The translations under genes and the position numbers were made by a program. This document shows positions 14,332 through 21,788 of a stretch of DNA of 27,016 bases, piece by piece (positions within the stretch are counted from its first letter, which is position 1; the number at the start of each line of letters is the position of its first letter). The notes under the pieces are model-generated. The model searched no databases. It worked only from the letters and a program-made list of their open reading frames with translations, and was not told the origin of the DNA. Origin of the DNA: Bacteroidota bacterium (GTDB lineage: Bacteria > Bacteroidota > Bacteroidia > Cytophagales > Cyclobacteriaceae). The stretch is taken from positions 1-27,016 of the forward strand of contig JAEYWY010000004.1 in assembly GCA_023428695.1 (NCBI GenBank), given 5' to 3'.

Positions 14332-15804
14332 TCATAAGACAGATCGCCCGATGTGGTCGGGGACAAGCCTTACAAGTTGTTCTATCTCCAATCTGATAGC
14401 TTCATTTCGGCGCAACGACAGAATGCTGAGTTGCTTCGAATAATGTTCGTTATTTTTAAGTCTCGTCGAACGGTCATTCACTTTTTTAACAAGTGCTCGT
14501 CTTATTTGCATTCGCACAATCGCCTTGTAAAGAAGTATCGTTATCAGGAAAAGCATCAGCCCCACCACGAGTATCGATGCACGTGAGAGCCATTGTTGGT
14601 ACCCGATTAATTCTGCCTGCGCCTGAACTTCGGCGTCTTTCCGCCGGAGTTCATTCTCATGAGTTTGTTCAACCATTCGCCATTCAGCGAGGACCATATC
14701 GGCAGCGAGTTTGGAATTATGTAGAATTTGCTTTTGATCGAGGTACAATCTTTGATACTCAGCGAGGCTCTTGAAGTCTTTCATCTCGGAGAAAAGCGCA
14801 ACGTGTTGCCGGTACACGTCGAGCAAGATCTCGTTGAAATCCTCAGCAAGCGCGATTCTGTCGGCATTCTCGAGAACCATTCCTGCTGAGTCGTATTCTT
14901 TTTGTTCGATATGAATTCGCGCAAGGTAGACGTAACTTTCTGCCATCATGCGGAGGTCCTTTATGTCAATTGCATCTTTCAACGCATTCTTAAGGTGAAG
15001 CTTTGCGAGTTCGTACGATCTACTTCTGATGTGGATCATCCCGTAGCAGAAACTATTGGATATCCGCAGTTCCGGGGCACAAGCCTCGCCGCATCGATAC
15101 ACAGCCGAATCCACATAGCTCATAGCAGTTCTCACTGAGTCCATTTCGGAATAGCACAGAGCTATGTTGGAGAGTATGACCGTCATAGCTAATTTTTTGA
15201 TGCGTGATATTTGAAGCGCTTTTTCGTAGAAATCAATAGCCTTAACGTTGTCGCGCAATTTATAATAGATCAACCCGAGATCGGCATATCTGGCCTGCAT
15301 GTTTGCTCTGCCTTCGAAGAGTAGCCCAAGTTCTATTGTCATATACGCCGACCGGATTGCTGTGCGATAATCCCCGGTGAACGTGCAACTCGTTGTCAAT
15401 CCACAGTACACTCCGTCAATGATCCAGTTCAGGCTGTCAGGCTTCATGTAAGGTCGTTTTTTTTCGCAAAAAGGCAGAAGCGGTAACAGTACTGCATTTG
15501 CTTCCTTGTAACGCCCGGTTTCCGCAAGGATTAAACCTTTGATACAGTTAGCGCGAACAATTTGGACGCTGTCAGTGAGATACTCAAGCGCGCGATCGAG
15601 TGACACCAATGCAGAATCCAGGTTTTTGGCTGAGGTCAATTCATTGGCGCGCTCAATGTATTTGCGACCAATTCTGTTTGCCGATACTACAGTTCCGCGT
15701 AATTCGATTTCCGTCGATACTGGATCCAAAGGGTTCGGCTGGTTCAATTGTGCGTTTGAGTTAACGGCAGCGAGAAGAGTTATCGCTATCAAACAACGGT
15801 TCAT
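14332..15804 (-). CDS. TPR sensor E: signal peptide, TPR domain, TM, kinase-less cytoplasmic tail
   Basis: First gene of the minus-strand array; 490 residues from the ATG at 15804. Signal peptide MNRCLIAITLLAAVNSNAQ. TPR helices to about residue 350 include ADLGLIYYKLRDNVKAIDFYEKAL and NIALCYSEMDSVRTAMSYVDSA, with a CGEAC motif at 238-242 in the same place as in sensor C and the TPR-kinase. DFNEILLDVYRQ marks the last conserved TPR helix. Stalk, TM at about 409-427, then KAIVRMQIRRALVKKVNDRS and QLSILSLRRNEAIRLEIEQ, about 60 residues of cytoplasmic coil without kinase motifs. As the leading gene it probably carries the array's promoter in the 220 bp upstream. It is most similar to sensor B over the first TPRs. 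Confidence 0.86.
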   Translation of the reverse strand: MNRCLIAITLLAAVNSNAQLNQPNPLDPVSTEIELRGTVVSANRIGRKYIERANELTSAKNLDSALVSLDRALEYLTDSVQIVRANCIKGLILAETGRYKEANAVLLPLLPFCEKKRPYMKPDSLNWIIDGVYCGLTTSCTFTGDYRTAIRSAYMTIELGLLFEGRANMQARYADLGLIYYKLRDNVKAIDFYEKALQISRIKKLAMTVILSNIALCYSEMDSVRTAMSYVDSAVYRCGEACAPELRISNSFCYGMIHIRSRSYELAKLHLKNALKDAIDIKDLRMMAESYVYLARIHIEQKEYDSAGMVLENADRIALAEDFNEILLDVYRQHVALFSEMKDFKSLAEYQRLYLDQKQILHNSKLAADMVLAEWRMVEQTHENELRRKDAEVQAQAELIGYQQWLSRASILVVGLMLFLITILLYKAIVRMQIRRALVKKVNDRSTRLKNNEHYSKQLSILSLRRNEAIRLEIEQLVRLVPDHIGRSVL

Positions 15805-15844
15805 AGTGAAGGGATGGGCAGTGAGGAATCAATTTAGTAAAATT

Positions 15845-15881
15845 TGATCGAAATCAATGATCGAATGCTGACTTGCCAGTC
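15845..15881 (-). promoter_or_regulatory. direct repeats upstream of the TPR array
   Basis: TGATCGAA occurs twice, at 15845-15852 and 15858-15865, 13 bp apart, 41 bp upstream of sensor E. Next to it GACT-TGCC-AGTC forms a small inverted repeat (15870-15881). No clear TAnnTTTG promoter is seen. This is a weak operator candidate for the array. Confidence 0.3.
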
Positions 15882-16027
15882 AAATGTGATCTCAAAGCGT
15901 CACTTGGCCATCATCTGGAATATTGGGTACGGTCACGCACTTGAAAAAAAGTGTTCATCCATATTTGTTCAACCTTATTAATCCGGTTGCCCTGCATCAT
16001 CGAACCTGCCGATATTGCACAAGTTCT

Positions 16028-16195
16028 ATGGTCAGGCAACTCCGATATTTCACCTTGTATTTTGCAGCGTTTCTGCTGATCTCCCTTGTATGGTCCGGGA
16101 CTGATGGTATCCTCGAATACGTTTTTGCCGTGGTATTAGCGGCCCTCGCCCTGGCGTGGATCTCGCCGCGGGCATTGCGGTGGCTGCGCGAATAG
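16028..16195 (+). CDS. small two-helix membrane protein, hypothetical (55 aa)
   Basis: From the ATG at 16028 the frame gives 55 residues: a short basic N-terminus (MVRQLRY), a hydrophobic helix FTLYFAAFLLISLVW, a short polar turn SGTDGI, a second helix (LEYVFAVVLAALALAWI) and a basic end SPRALRWLRE. The frame opens further upstream (ATG at 15923), but that extension has no protein-like character and runs through the region in front of sensor E. Two clean helices with a basic tail favour a real small membrane protein. No family is recognised and there is no partner on the same strand within 500 bp. Confidence 0.45.
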   Translation: MVRQLRYFTLYFAAFLLISLVWSGTDGILEYVFAVVLAALALAWISPRALRWLRE

Positions 16196-16230
16196 CTTCC
16201 CGGGACTGCCTTCTGAAGTGCTTCATCAAG

Positions 16231-16445
16231 AGCTGCAAGCCTCAAGCTCCAAGTTTGTTTGGTCGTAACTTAAATGTTCACGATTTTGAATCAGCGGTGC
16301 TTTTTCACCGCAAAGTCGCCGCAGGCGCAAAGGGACGCAAAGAGGGTAGTCACACCAATTAGAAATTTAAATGAGAAATTAGAAATCATCCCCTCCTTCG
16401 ACGCCCTTCTCAACTTAGTTTGTACACCCGTTTTCCGAAGGAACC
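16231..16445. repeat. dispersed intergenic repeat, copy 1
   Basis: About 215 bp shared in order with 18598-18814: AGCTGCAAGC, CACGATTnTGA, TTTTTCACCGCAAAG, a run of CGCAAAG-like words, AAATTAGAAAT, CCCCTCCTTC, CAACTTAGTTTG and CGAAGGAACC. It contains no ORF of interest. Partial relatives lie at about 977-1060 and 21070-21132. Confidence 0.6.
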
Positions 16446-16711
16446 ACCATTATTTTTCAGGGTTGACCCTCCCCGCCAAAGTAGCGTACTTCGAACCACC
16501 AACCCCACTTAACCCTAACCACCAATGAACCCCGCTTTGCCCTTCGTGGGCCATAACGCGTGCGCGTGCGCCGCTGGCCAGTACCTGTTCCGTTGTCGAA
16601 ACCTCGCTAATCAAGTCGTTGTGCGCGGTACGCAGTCGGGGCTAATGACTCCCTGCACTATACATCAATCGGATTCTTAAAGTCTTCTTTATACACCTAA
16701 ACCCTGATCGT
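16446..16711. other. intergenic region upstream of the three-gene operon
   Basis: No coding sequence is supported here. It contains a GC-rich alternating stretch GCGTGCGCGTGCGCCGCTGG near 16558-16577 and must hold the promoter of the operon starting at 16712. I see no clear -7 box. Confidence 0.4.
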
Positions 16712-17176
16712 ATGGATGCGGAAATTATTGCTTTCATCCTCGGCGTAAGCCTTGCGAGCGAGAGGCTCATCGAACTGTTCAAGACGCTCTTCCCGGCGCT
16801 GGCGTACCAGCATTCACTCACCGATGAAAACTCGGAGAACCTGACTTCAGAAAAATCGCGGCGCATTGTGATACAGCTTATCTCTGTGCTGTGTGGCTAT
16901 CTCTCAGTGGGTCTTATCTATGGTGAGTGGTCCGGCAGTCACCAATTCCCCGGCGGTCAAAATATCAACGTGTTTTTACTGGCAATTCTCTCCAGCGGCG
17001 GCTCTGTTTTCTGGACACAGATACTGGGTTACTCGAAGGCCCTGAAGGATCTCAAGAAACTCGAGGCGCGTAGTCAGGGCAGCCTGGACGCCCGTGCCGA
17101 GAACATCAATTTTGCGCGGTACCAAAACTTTATCAAAGGTCTTGACTCAGAACAACCTCCAAAATTCGGCGAGTAA
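16712..17176 (+). CDS. membrane protein of unknown function, first gene of a three-gene operon
   Basis: 154 residues from the ATG at 16712. Three hydrophobic segments can be seen: AEIIAFILGVSLASERLIEL (with an internal Glu-Arg pair), IVIQLISVLCGYLSVGLIYG (about 52-71) and INVFLLAILSSGGSVFWTQI (about 85-104), followed by a charged helix YSKALKDLKKLEARSQG and a polar C-terminus. The size and layout recall holin-like or small scaffold membrane proteins, but no family is recognised. The next gene starts 19 bp after the stop and the third overlaps the second, so the three are almost certainly co-transcribed and probably act together across the envelope. Confidence 0.75.
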   Translation: MDAEIIAFILGVSLASERLIELFKTLFPALAYQHSLTDENSENLTSEKSRRIVIQLISVLCGYLSVGLIYGEWSGSHQFPGGQNINVFLLAILSSGGSVFWTQILGYSKALKDLKKLEARSQGSLDARAENINFARYQNFIKGLDSEQPPKFGE

Positions 17177-17195
17177 CCACCACAATGCAACGTCT

Positions 17196-17573
17196 ATGGA
17201 GATCAGAGAAATCACAATCAGCAAGACAGCCGGACCGGTGGTCCTCACGGTCACGTCTAACCGACCCCTCGGCCTCGGTGGTAACGTCTGGCGCTACAAC
17301 GCCGACAAATCCCCGGACCTGAAAGCGGGGACCTTCACGACAGATAGTCCCGATGTTCCGCTGGGTGCACCGGACGTGCTCAATGGCAAGTTTATCTATG
17401 TGAAGGGCACCGTACTTCATTTCAACGACAATCCACCCGTGCGTTACGAGGTCGCACTGTCGGTTATGCAGGGCAACACAACCCTCATCAGTGAAGTGCC
17501 CAAAGGCTGGTCCGGACAAATCGGAAGCAGCGACATTGGTATCGGTTTCATCTTTCAAATCAAGGTATTATGA
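17196..17573 (+). CDS. small soluble beta-rich protein of unknown function
   Basis: 125 residues from the ATG at 17196 (MEIREITISKTAGPVVLTVT). The frame is open upstream to 17094, but that extension overlaps the preceding gene and is unlike protein. There is no signal peptide or TM. Alternating hydrophobic residues, many Gly and Thr, and turns such as NRPLGLGGNVWRYNADKSPD suggest a compact beta-sandwich. It ends with IGIGFIFQIKVL. The stop overlaps the next start as ATGA (17570-17573), implying translational coupling. No domain family is recognised. Confidence 0.72.
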   Translation: MEIREITISKTAGPVVLTVTSNRPLGLGGNVWRYNADKSPDLKAGTFTTDSPDVPLGAPDVLNGKFIYVKGTVLHFNDNPPVRYEVALSVMQGNTTLISEVPKGWSGQIGSSDIGIGFIFQIKVL

Positions 17574-18592
17574 AAAGACTTTTGTTTGTGATTGTATGCC
17601 TTGGTGCGCTGCGTGCGTATGGGCAGTCCGATATAATCAACAACTCCTATTACGGCGTGCCGTCATCGCCGGCATTCGAGCTGCTTCCCGACAAACCGTC
17701 GGAGGTGACGCACATACTTACGCCGAAGGACTTCACATCGTTTGCGCCACTCGTCCTGGATGGCAGTTCACTCAAGGCCAACGTTGGTTTTGACTTCAGG
17801 CCTGGTTCGTCTTTCGTGGGTTCACTGAAAGATTATCGCGAAAGCAAGACGAAACAAATTCTGTGGCGTACTGTACTTAGTGGTGGCACGGCGGCAATCA
17901 AGGATTCCGAAGACCAGTATCTCGCGTTCGGCCTGCGTATACCAATCATTGACCGCGGCGACCCGCGCGCAGATGAAACATTTGTGCGGGCGTTGGAAAC
18001 CGAAACGACCCGCGTTGACAGTGTGCAACCGGACTTTCCTGAATCACCCGATGACCTGACGCGGATTGATCCGGCGCTATCGAAAAGGCTCGAGAAACTC
18101 AGAAAGGAATTCGTTGAGAACAACTGGAACAAATTCCGGCTGGATGTGGGCTTTGGCAACCTGTTCCTGTTGCAGAGTGCGCGACTGAAACAGGACAGCA
18201 TAAGACAGGATCGCTTCGGTATGTGGACTGCGGCAAGTATACCGCTTGGGAAGAAGGGTCAGCTGATGGTAAGCGCGAAGAATGCGTGGATTATGTCGAA
18301 GTCGGAGGAAGATGAGACGTCGCGAACTTCCGCGGGTGCGCGGGTGCGTTTCTTTCTGACCAGCGTGGCGTTGTCGGTGGAGTATGCGAAGATCTGGAGC
18401 ACGTACAAGGATGCCGAATCATTGAGTGAAGACTGGAACCACTTCGCGGCGCTGCTCGAGATACCCGTTTCCAGACTCAACGGCGTCATCGGCATTGCCT
18501 ATGGCGGCGATAGCTCGCGCAGGAGTGATGCTGATGCAAAATTCGAGTTCCGATATTCATTCTATACCGACAAACTGATTAAAAAAGACTAG
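17570..18592 (+). CDS. exported protein, probable outer-membrane beta-barrel-like, unknown function
   Basis: 340 residues, coupled to the previous gene by ATGA. Signal peptide MKRLLFVIVCLGALRAYGQ with likely cleavage after AYG. The first third is polar and aromatic-rich; a charged helical stretch lies at about 145-190 (DPALSKRLEKLRKEFVENNW). The second half has alternating strands typical of barrels, such as FRLDVGFGNLFLL, GMWTAASIPL, AGARVRFFLTSVALSVEY and SRLNGVIGIAYGG, and it ends FEFRYSFYTDKLIKKD, without the usual terminal Phe. It could be an outer-membrane channel or anchor working with the inner-membrane and soluble products of the same operon. No family is recognised. Confidence 0.75.
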   Translation: MKRLLFVIVCLGALRAYGQSDIINNSYYGVPSSPAFELLPDKPSEVTHILTPKDFTSFAPLVLDGSSLKANVGFDFRPGSSFVGSLKDYRESKTKQILWRTVLSGGTAAIKDSEDQYLAFGLRIPIIDRGDPRADETFVRALETETTRVDSVQPDFPESPDDLTRIDPALSKRLEKLRKEFVENNWNKFRLDVGFGNLFLLQSARLKQDSIRQDRFGMWTAASIPLGKKGQLMVSAKNAWIMSKSEEDETSRTSAGARVRFFLTSVALSVEYAKIWSTYKDAESLSEDWNHFAALLEIPVSRLNGVIGIAYGGDSSRRSDADAKFEFRYSFYTDKLIKKD

Positions 18593-18597
18593 GAAAA

Positions 18598-18814
18598 AGC
18601 TGCAAGCTTCGAGCGACAGGCTGCAACTTTGATTCATCCGAGCTTGTATACTCACGATTCTGATTGAAGGGCAGCCTTTTTCACCGCAAAGGCGCTGCAA
18701 GCAAAGGAACACAAGGAGGCTTGTCCCACCGAATCAAAAATTGCAAATTAGAAATGGTCCCCTCCTTCAACACTCCTCACAACTTAGTTTGCGAAAGTGT
18801 TTATCGAAGGAACC
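18598..18814. repeat. dispersed intergenic repeat, copy 2
   Basis: About 217 bp collinear with the copy at 16231-16445: AGCTGCAAGC at the start, CACGATTCTGA, TTTTTCACCGCAAAG, GCAAATTAGAAAT, CCCCTCCTTC, CAACTTAGTTTGCG and CGAAGGAACC at the end. It lies between the convergent three-gene operon and the kinase at 18864, and together the two copies bracket the operon in the same orientation. Confidence 0.6.
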
Positions 18815-18863
18815 TGAATGCCTGCCCGCAAGGGCGTTTCGTGACGGCGGGAAACCTGAACCC

Positions 18864-20342
18864 CTACTCGGAATGCTTAAGATGAACAACAAACTCACTC
18901 CCCTTATCCGGTGTGCTGTTGATATCGACAAACCCATTCAGCTGATCCACCTGCGATTTGATCATATATAGTCCCAGTCCCTTGCCTTCGTGCCGATCGT
19001 GGAAGCGTTTGTACATTTTGAACAAGTCGTTCTGGAAGGCGGATAAGTCGATGCCGAGTCCGTTGTCGGCTACCGTGAGCGTTGTGTATTGTTGATTGCG
19101 GCGCGTGGTGATGCGTACCTGCAGTGTGCGCGCGGGAGAGCGGAACTTCAGCGCATTGCTGACCAGGTTAAGCATGATGCTTGTGACCATGGGCCGGACA
19201 GAGAACACCGTGGGTGCAGCCTGAAAGTCTACGCGGAAGACCGTTGCGCGCACGGTTTCGGTGATGTCGAGTTGTTCGGCGACGTCTTCCCATACTGTGT
19301 TGAAGTCAACGTCTTCGCGCACCTGGTACATGGCGCGGCGGATGTCGACGATGGAGTTGAGTTCACGCACGACGGTGTCGAGTTCCTGGACGGATGTGTC
19401 GATGTGGTGTATGACTTCGGCGGCTTCGCCGTCACGCGGAAGATCCGGGAGGAAGCGCAGGATGTTGGCGAGTCCGAGGATGCGGGCAATGGGACCGCGC
19501 AGGTGGTGGGAGAGGGAGAACGAGAACTGTTGCAGTTCGTTGTTGTGCTTGACGAGTTCTTCGTTGGCTTCCTGCAATTCGGCGTTGACTTCGGTGACCT
19601 TTTGTTCGAGTGCGATCTTTTGTTTTTCGATGATCTGGTTTGCCCGGATGAGCGACTCCTGCCCTGTGATGAGTTCTTCACTTTGCGCTACGATCTCTTC
19701 GTTTTGTGCTTCGATGTCGTTGATCGATTCCTGGAGTTTCTGGTTCGTCTCCTGCAGTGTCTGGCGATACTCTTCGTTGAGGCGTTCTGTTTTAGCGATC
19801 ACGCGTTTTAGGGCGAGTGCGCCGGCGGTGATGGCGAAGAACGTCATGATCACCGCGAAGTTGATGTAGTAGTAGGAGCGACCCGTAAAGCCCACCTGGA
19901 AGTAGCCCACGCCAAGCAGTTCGTGAACGGGATCAAAGAGCGCCAGCGCCAGGAAGACAAGCATAAGCGTGCTGAACAACTGCCAGCGTTCGTGCATCTC
20001 GAAGATCAGACACGGCACGATGGCGAAGATGAGCAGGAAGAAACGCGAGTCGTAAAAGAGCATGTCGGTATAGCCCTTCCCAAAAACCTTGGCGAGCAGT
20101 GCGGCGGTGAAGGTGGCGATGACGGGAATGGCGCAGATGGCGATGCGGGTAAAGTTATAGTGGCCGCGGCGGTTGAGCCAGGGGATGGTCAGGAAGAAGG
20201 CGCCGAGCGCAAAGATGAGGGGAGTATTAATATTGGCACCGAAGGAGGTGACAAGCACGACCAGGAGGGTGAAGGAGCATATGGCGAGGATGCGGGCAAT
20301 TCTGTTGGCCACCAGCACGTTCCGTTCAAGAGATGTCAGCAT
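18864..20342 (-). CDS. membrane sensor histidine kinase (six-TM sensor, coiled coil, HisKA-HATPase)
   Basis: 492 residues from the ATG at 20342; the frame runs on to 20492 but the extra 50 residues are unlike a kinase N-terminus. About six hydrophobic helices fill residues 15-180 with short loops, for example ARILAICSFTLLVVLVTSFG and NFAVIMTFFAITAGALALK. A long coiled coil follows (about 183-270, rich in Glu/Gln, with EEIVAQSEELITGQESL). HisKA has His279 in SFSLSHHLRGPIARILGLAN, where the usual Asp after the His is another His. The HATPase has the N box LNLVSNALKFRSP, G1 VADNGLGID and G2 EGKGLGLYMIKSQ. No input domain beyond the membrane part and no adjacent response regulator. The GC-rich codon use matches metG. 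The stimulus is unknown. Confidence 0.9.
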   Translation of the reverse strand: MLTSLERNVLVANRIARILAICSFTLLVVLVTSFGANINTPLIFALGAFFLTIPWLNRRGHYNFTRIAICAIPVIATFTAALLAKVFGKGYTDMLFYDSRFFLLIFAIVPCLIFEMHERWQLFSTLMLVFLALALFDPVHELLGVGYFQVGFTGRSYYYINFAVIMTFFAITAGALALKRVIAKTERLNEEYRQTLQETNQKLQESINDIEAQNEEIVAQSEELITGQESLIRANQIIEKQKIALEQKVTEVNAELQEANEELVKHNNELQQFSFSLSHHLRGPIARILGLANILRFLPDLPRDGEAAEVIHHIDTSVQELDTVVRELNSIVDIRRAMYQVREDVDFNTVWEDVAEQLDITETVRATVFRVDFQAAPTVFSVRPMVTSIMLNLVSNALKFRSPARTLQVRITTRRNQQYTTLTVADNGLGIDLSAFQNDLFKMYKRFHDRHEGKGLGLYMIKSQVDQLNGFVDINSTPDKGSEFVVHLKHSE

Positions 20343-20527
20343 TGCCAGTCGGGGATCAGGGTCATACTTGGATTTTAAGATAAGGAAAAAAACAGAATGT
20401 AGGGAACGGTTGATCGGGAAGGTCCGGTTTGTCAGTTGGGGCGCACACGCGGGGGGTGGGGACAGTGAACGCAGTCCCAGACCATCTTTCAACTTGTGTG
20501 CCCGAGCTATTACGCACCCCGAACGAG

Positions 20528-20926
20528 TTATCGCGCGTGGTTTTTGAAAGATGAGACAATAAGATTCGACGAGTAGTCGGCGAAAGGATCCTGGTGGAAG
20601 AAGAGTCTCCCTTTGTTTACCGGTGTCCTTCGCAACAACGATCTACCCCGTGCATCGGAAAGTGTACTTCTTCGGACCGTGTAATCCAATCCGAGGTGCA
20701 GTAATTTGGAATGACACGCCATTATGCCCGTAGTGACTTCCCGTAAAGACGTACACTTGTTGAAAATCGTATAGAGCATCACGGTGAGGTGCTCGTACGT
20801 GCGAAAGACGTTGCAATAATGATCAGCGGAAAACTTCTTAGCGGACTTCTGAACCTCCCAGCGGGGGATCATTCTAAGCAATTGTGCAAATACCGGCTGT
20901 CCGAGAAAAAAATTACCTTTGCTTAT
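20528..20926 (-). pseudogene. remnant of an IS4-type transposase (DUF4372 N-terminal domain)
   Basis: The frame reads, from 20926, (I)SKGNFFLGQPVFAQLLRMIP, then ADHYCNVFRTYEHLTVMLY, CTSLREVTTGIMACHSKLLHLGL and RRSTLSDA, which is the DUF4372 N-terminal domain of IS4-group transposases. The expected start codon is ATA at 20924-20926, so the initiator seems lost; the first usable start in frame is a TTG at 20881. After STLSDA the similarity ends and the frame stops at 20528, so the catalytic DDE domain (about 250 more residues) is missing. It is a short decayed end of an element, not an active gene. The direction is opposite to any neighbour on the plus strand and it abuts the upstream region of the kinase at 18864. 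Confidence 0.72.
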
Positions 20927-21130
20927 TGCTATTCTTTGTTAGGGTGGTACCAACAAAGATAGTGGGGAACGTTCTTTACAGAATTTCCCCTTAATTTTCC
21001 CCGGACAGTAATAATTCAAATTAGAAGAAACAGAAGTGCAGCTTGCTCTCTTTAACGTGCACGAAAAGACTTAACCGTAAAAGCGCAGGAGACGCAAGGT
21101 AGCGCAAGGAGGAATTATCCTAATTAGAAA
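20927..21130. other. intergenic region with a partial dispersed-repeat copy
   Basis: No gene. The part from about 21070 reads TTAACCGTAAAAGCGCAGGA, then GACGCAAGGTAGCGCAAGGA and TAATTAGAAATTACGAATT, a shortened relative of the CGCAAAG/AATTAGAAAT repeat at 16.3 and 18.7 kb. It ends at the 3' end of pth. The part from 20927 to about 20960 may contain the old left terminus of the IS4 remnant. Confidence 0.4.
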
Positions 21131-21691
21131 TTACGAATTGTACAGACTCATCGTCCTTTCCGGACCAATCGTACAAAACGATAACACCATATCATTTGCT
21201 TTTTTAATTATCGGCGGAAGCTGTTCGAGTTCTTCGGAGGTAAAGTTGCTTAGAACATAGTCAGCCTGCTGGCCTTTGCCGAAGTCGTTGCCGATGCCGA
21301 AACGAAGGCGCGAGTAGCTTTGCCCGCCGAGGACTTCCTCGATGCTGTTGAGTCCGTTGTGGCCGGCACTGCTGCCTTTGGTTCGCATACGCAGACTGCC
21401 CAACGGGAGTGCAATGTCGTCGAGGATCACGAGCAGATTTTCGCGTGGGATTGAAAGCTGCTGCAGCCAGTATGATACGGCCTTGCCACTTAGGTTCATG
21501 AATGTCGTGGGCTTGATGAGGTGCAGCGTCTTGCCCTTGTACTTCATCTCCGCGCGTTCTGCATGACGCTCGACTTTGAACTCAGCCTTGTGCTCGTCGG
21601 CGAGCTGGTCAAGTGTGAGGAACCCGATGTTGTGTCGGGTGAGTTCGTATTTCGGACCGGGATTACCAAGACCGGCGATCAGAAATTTCAT
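21131..21691 (-). CDS. pth: peptidyl-tRNA hydrolase
   Basis: 186 residues, the usual length. It cleaves the ester between peptide and tRNA on prematurely released peptidyl-tRNAs, recycling tRNA. The family motifs are intact: Asn10 in GLGNPGPKYELTRHNIGF and catalytic His20, Asn66 in TTFMNLSGKAV, Asp92 in VILDDIALPLG and Asn112 in SSAGHNGLNSIEE. The ATG at 21691 gives the typical MKFLIAGLGNPG start. It follows rplY in the same direction but a strong terminator lies in between, so it may rely on read-through or a promoter inside the 45 bp before its start. prs-rplY-pth is a widespread conserved order. Confidence 0.97.
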   Translation of the reverse strand: MKFLIAGLGNPGPKYELTRHNIGFLTLDQLADEHKAEFKVERHAERAEMKYKGKTLHLIKPTTFMNLSGKAVSYWLQQLSIPRENLLVILDDIALPLGSLRMRTKGSSAGHNGLNSIEEVLGGQSYSRLRFGIGNDFGKGQQADYVLSNFTSEELEQLPPIIKKANDMVLSFCTIGPERTMSLYNS

Positions 21692-21735
21692 GCGTGTATC
21701 GTTAGCGGTGCAGGAATGATTTTACTGGCGAAGAT

Positions 21736-21769
21736 AAAAAAAGAAAGTCCTGTTTTTGGCAGGACTTTC
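21736..21769 (-). terminator. rho-independent terminator after rplY
   Basis: On the minus strand GAAAGTCCTG and CAGGACTTTC form a perfect 10-bp stem with a 7-nt loop, followed by a run of seven T. It lies 20 bp after the rplY stop. Confidence 0.88.
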
Positions 21770-21788
21770 ATTACGGATATGCGTAAGG

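Noticed and set aside
19089..19811. Plus-strand frame of 240 codons opposite the six-TM kinase
   Set aside because: Mirror of the kinase's coiled-coil and DHp codons; no protein-like features.
20362..20559. Minus-strand frames upstream of the six-TM kinase as an extra gene or N-terminal extension
   Set aside because: Low-complexity, Pro/Arg-rich translation with no hydrophobic pattern; the kinase's natural start is at 20342.
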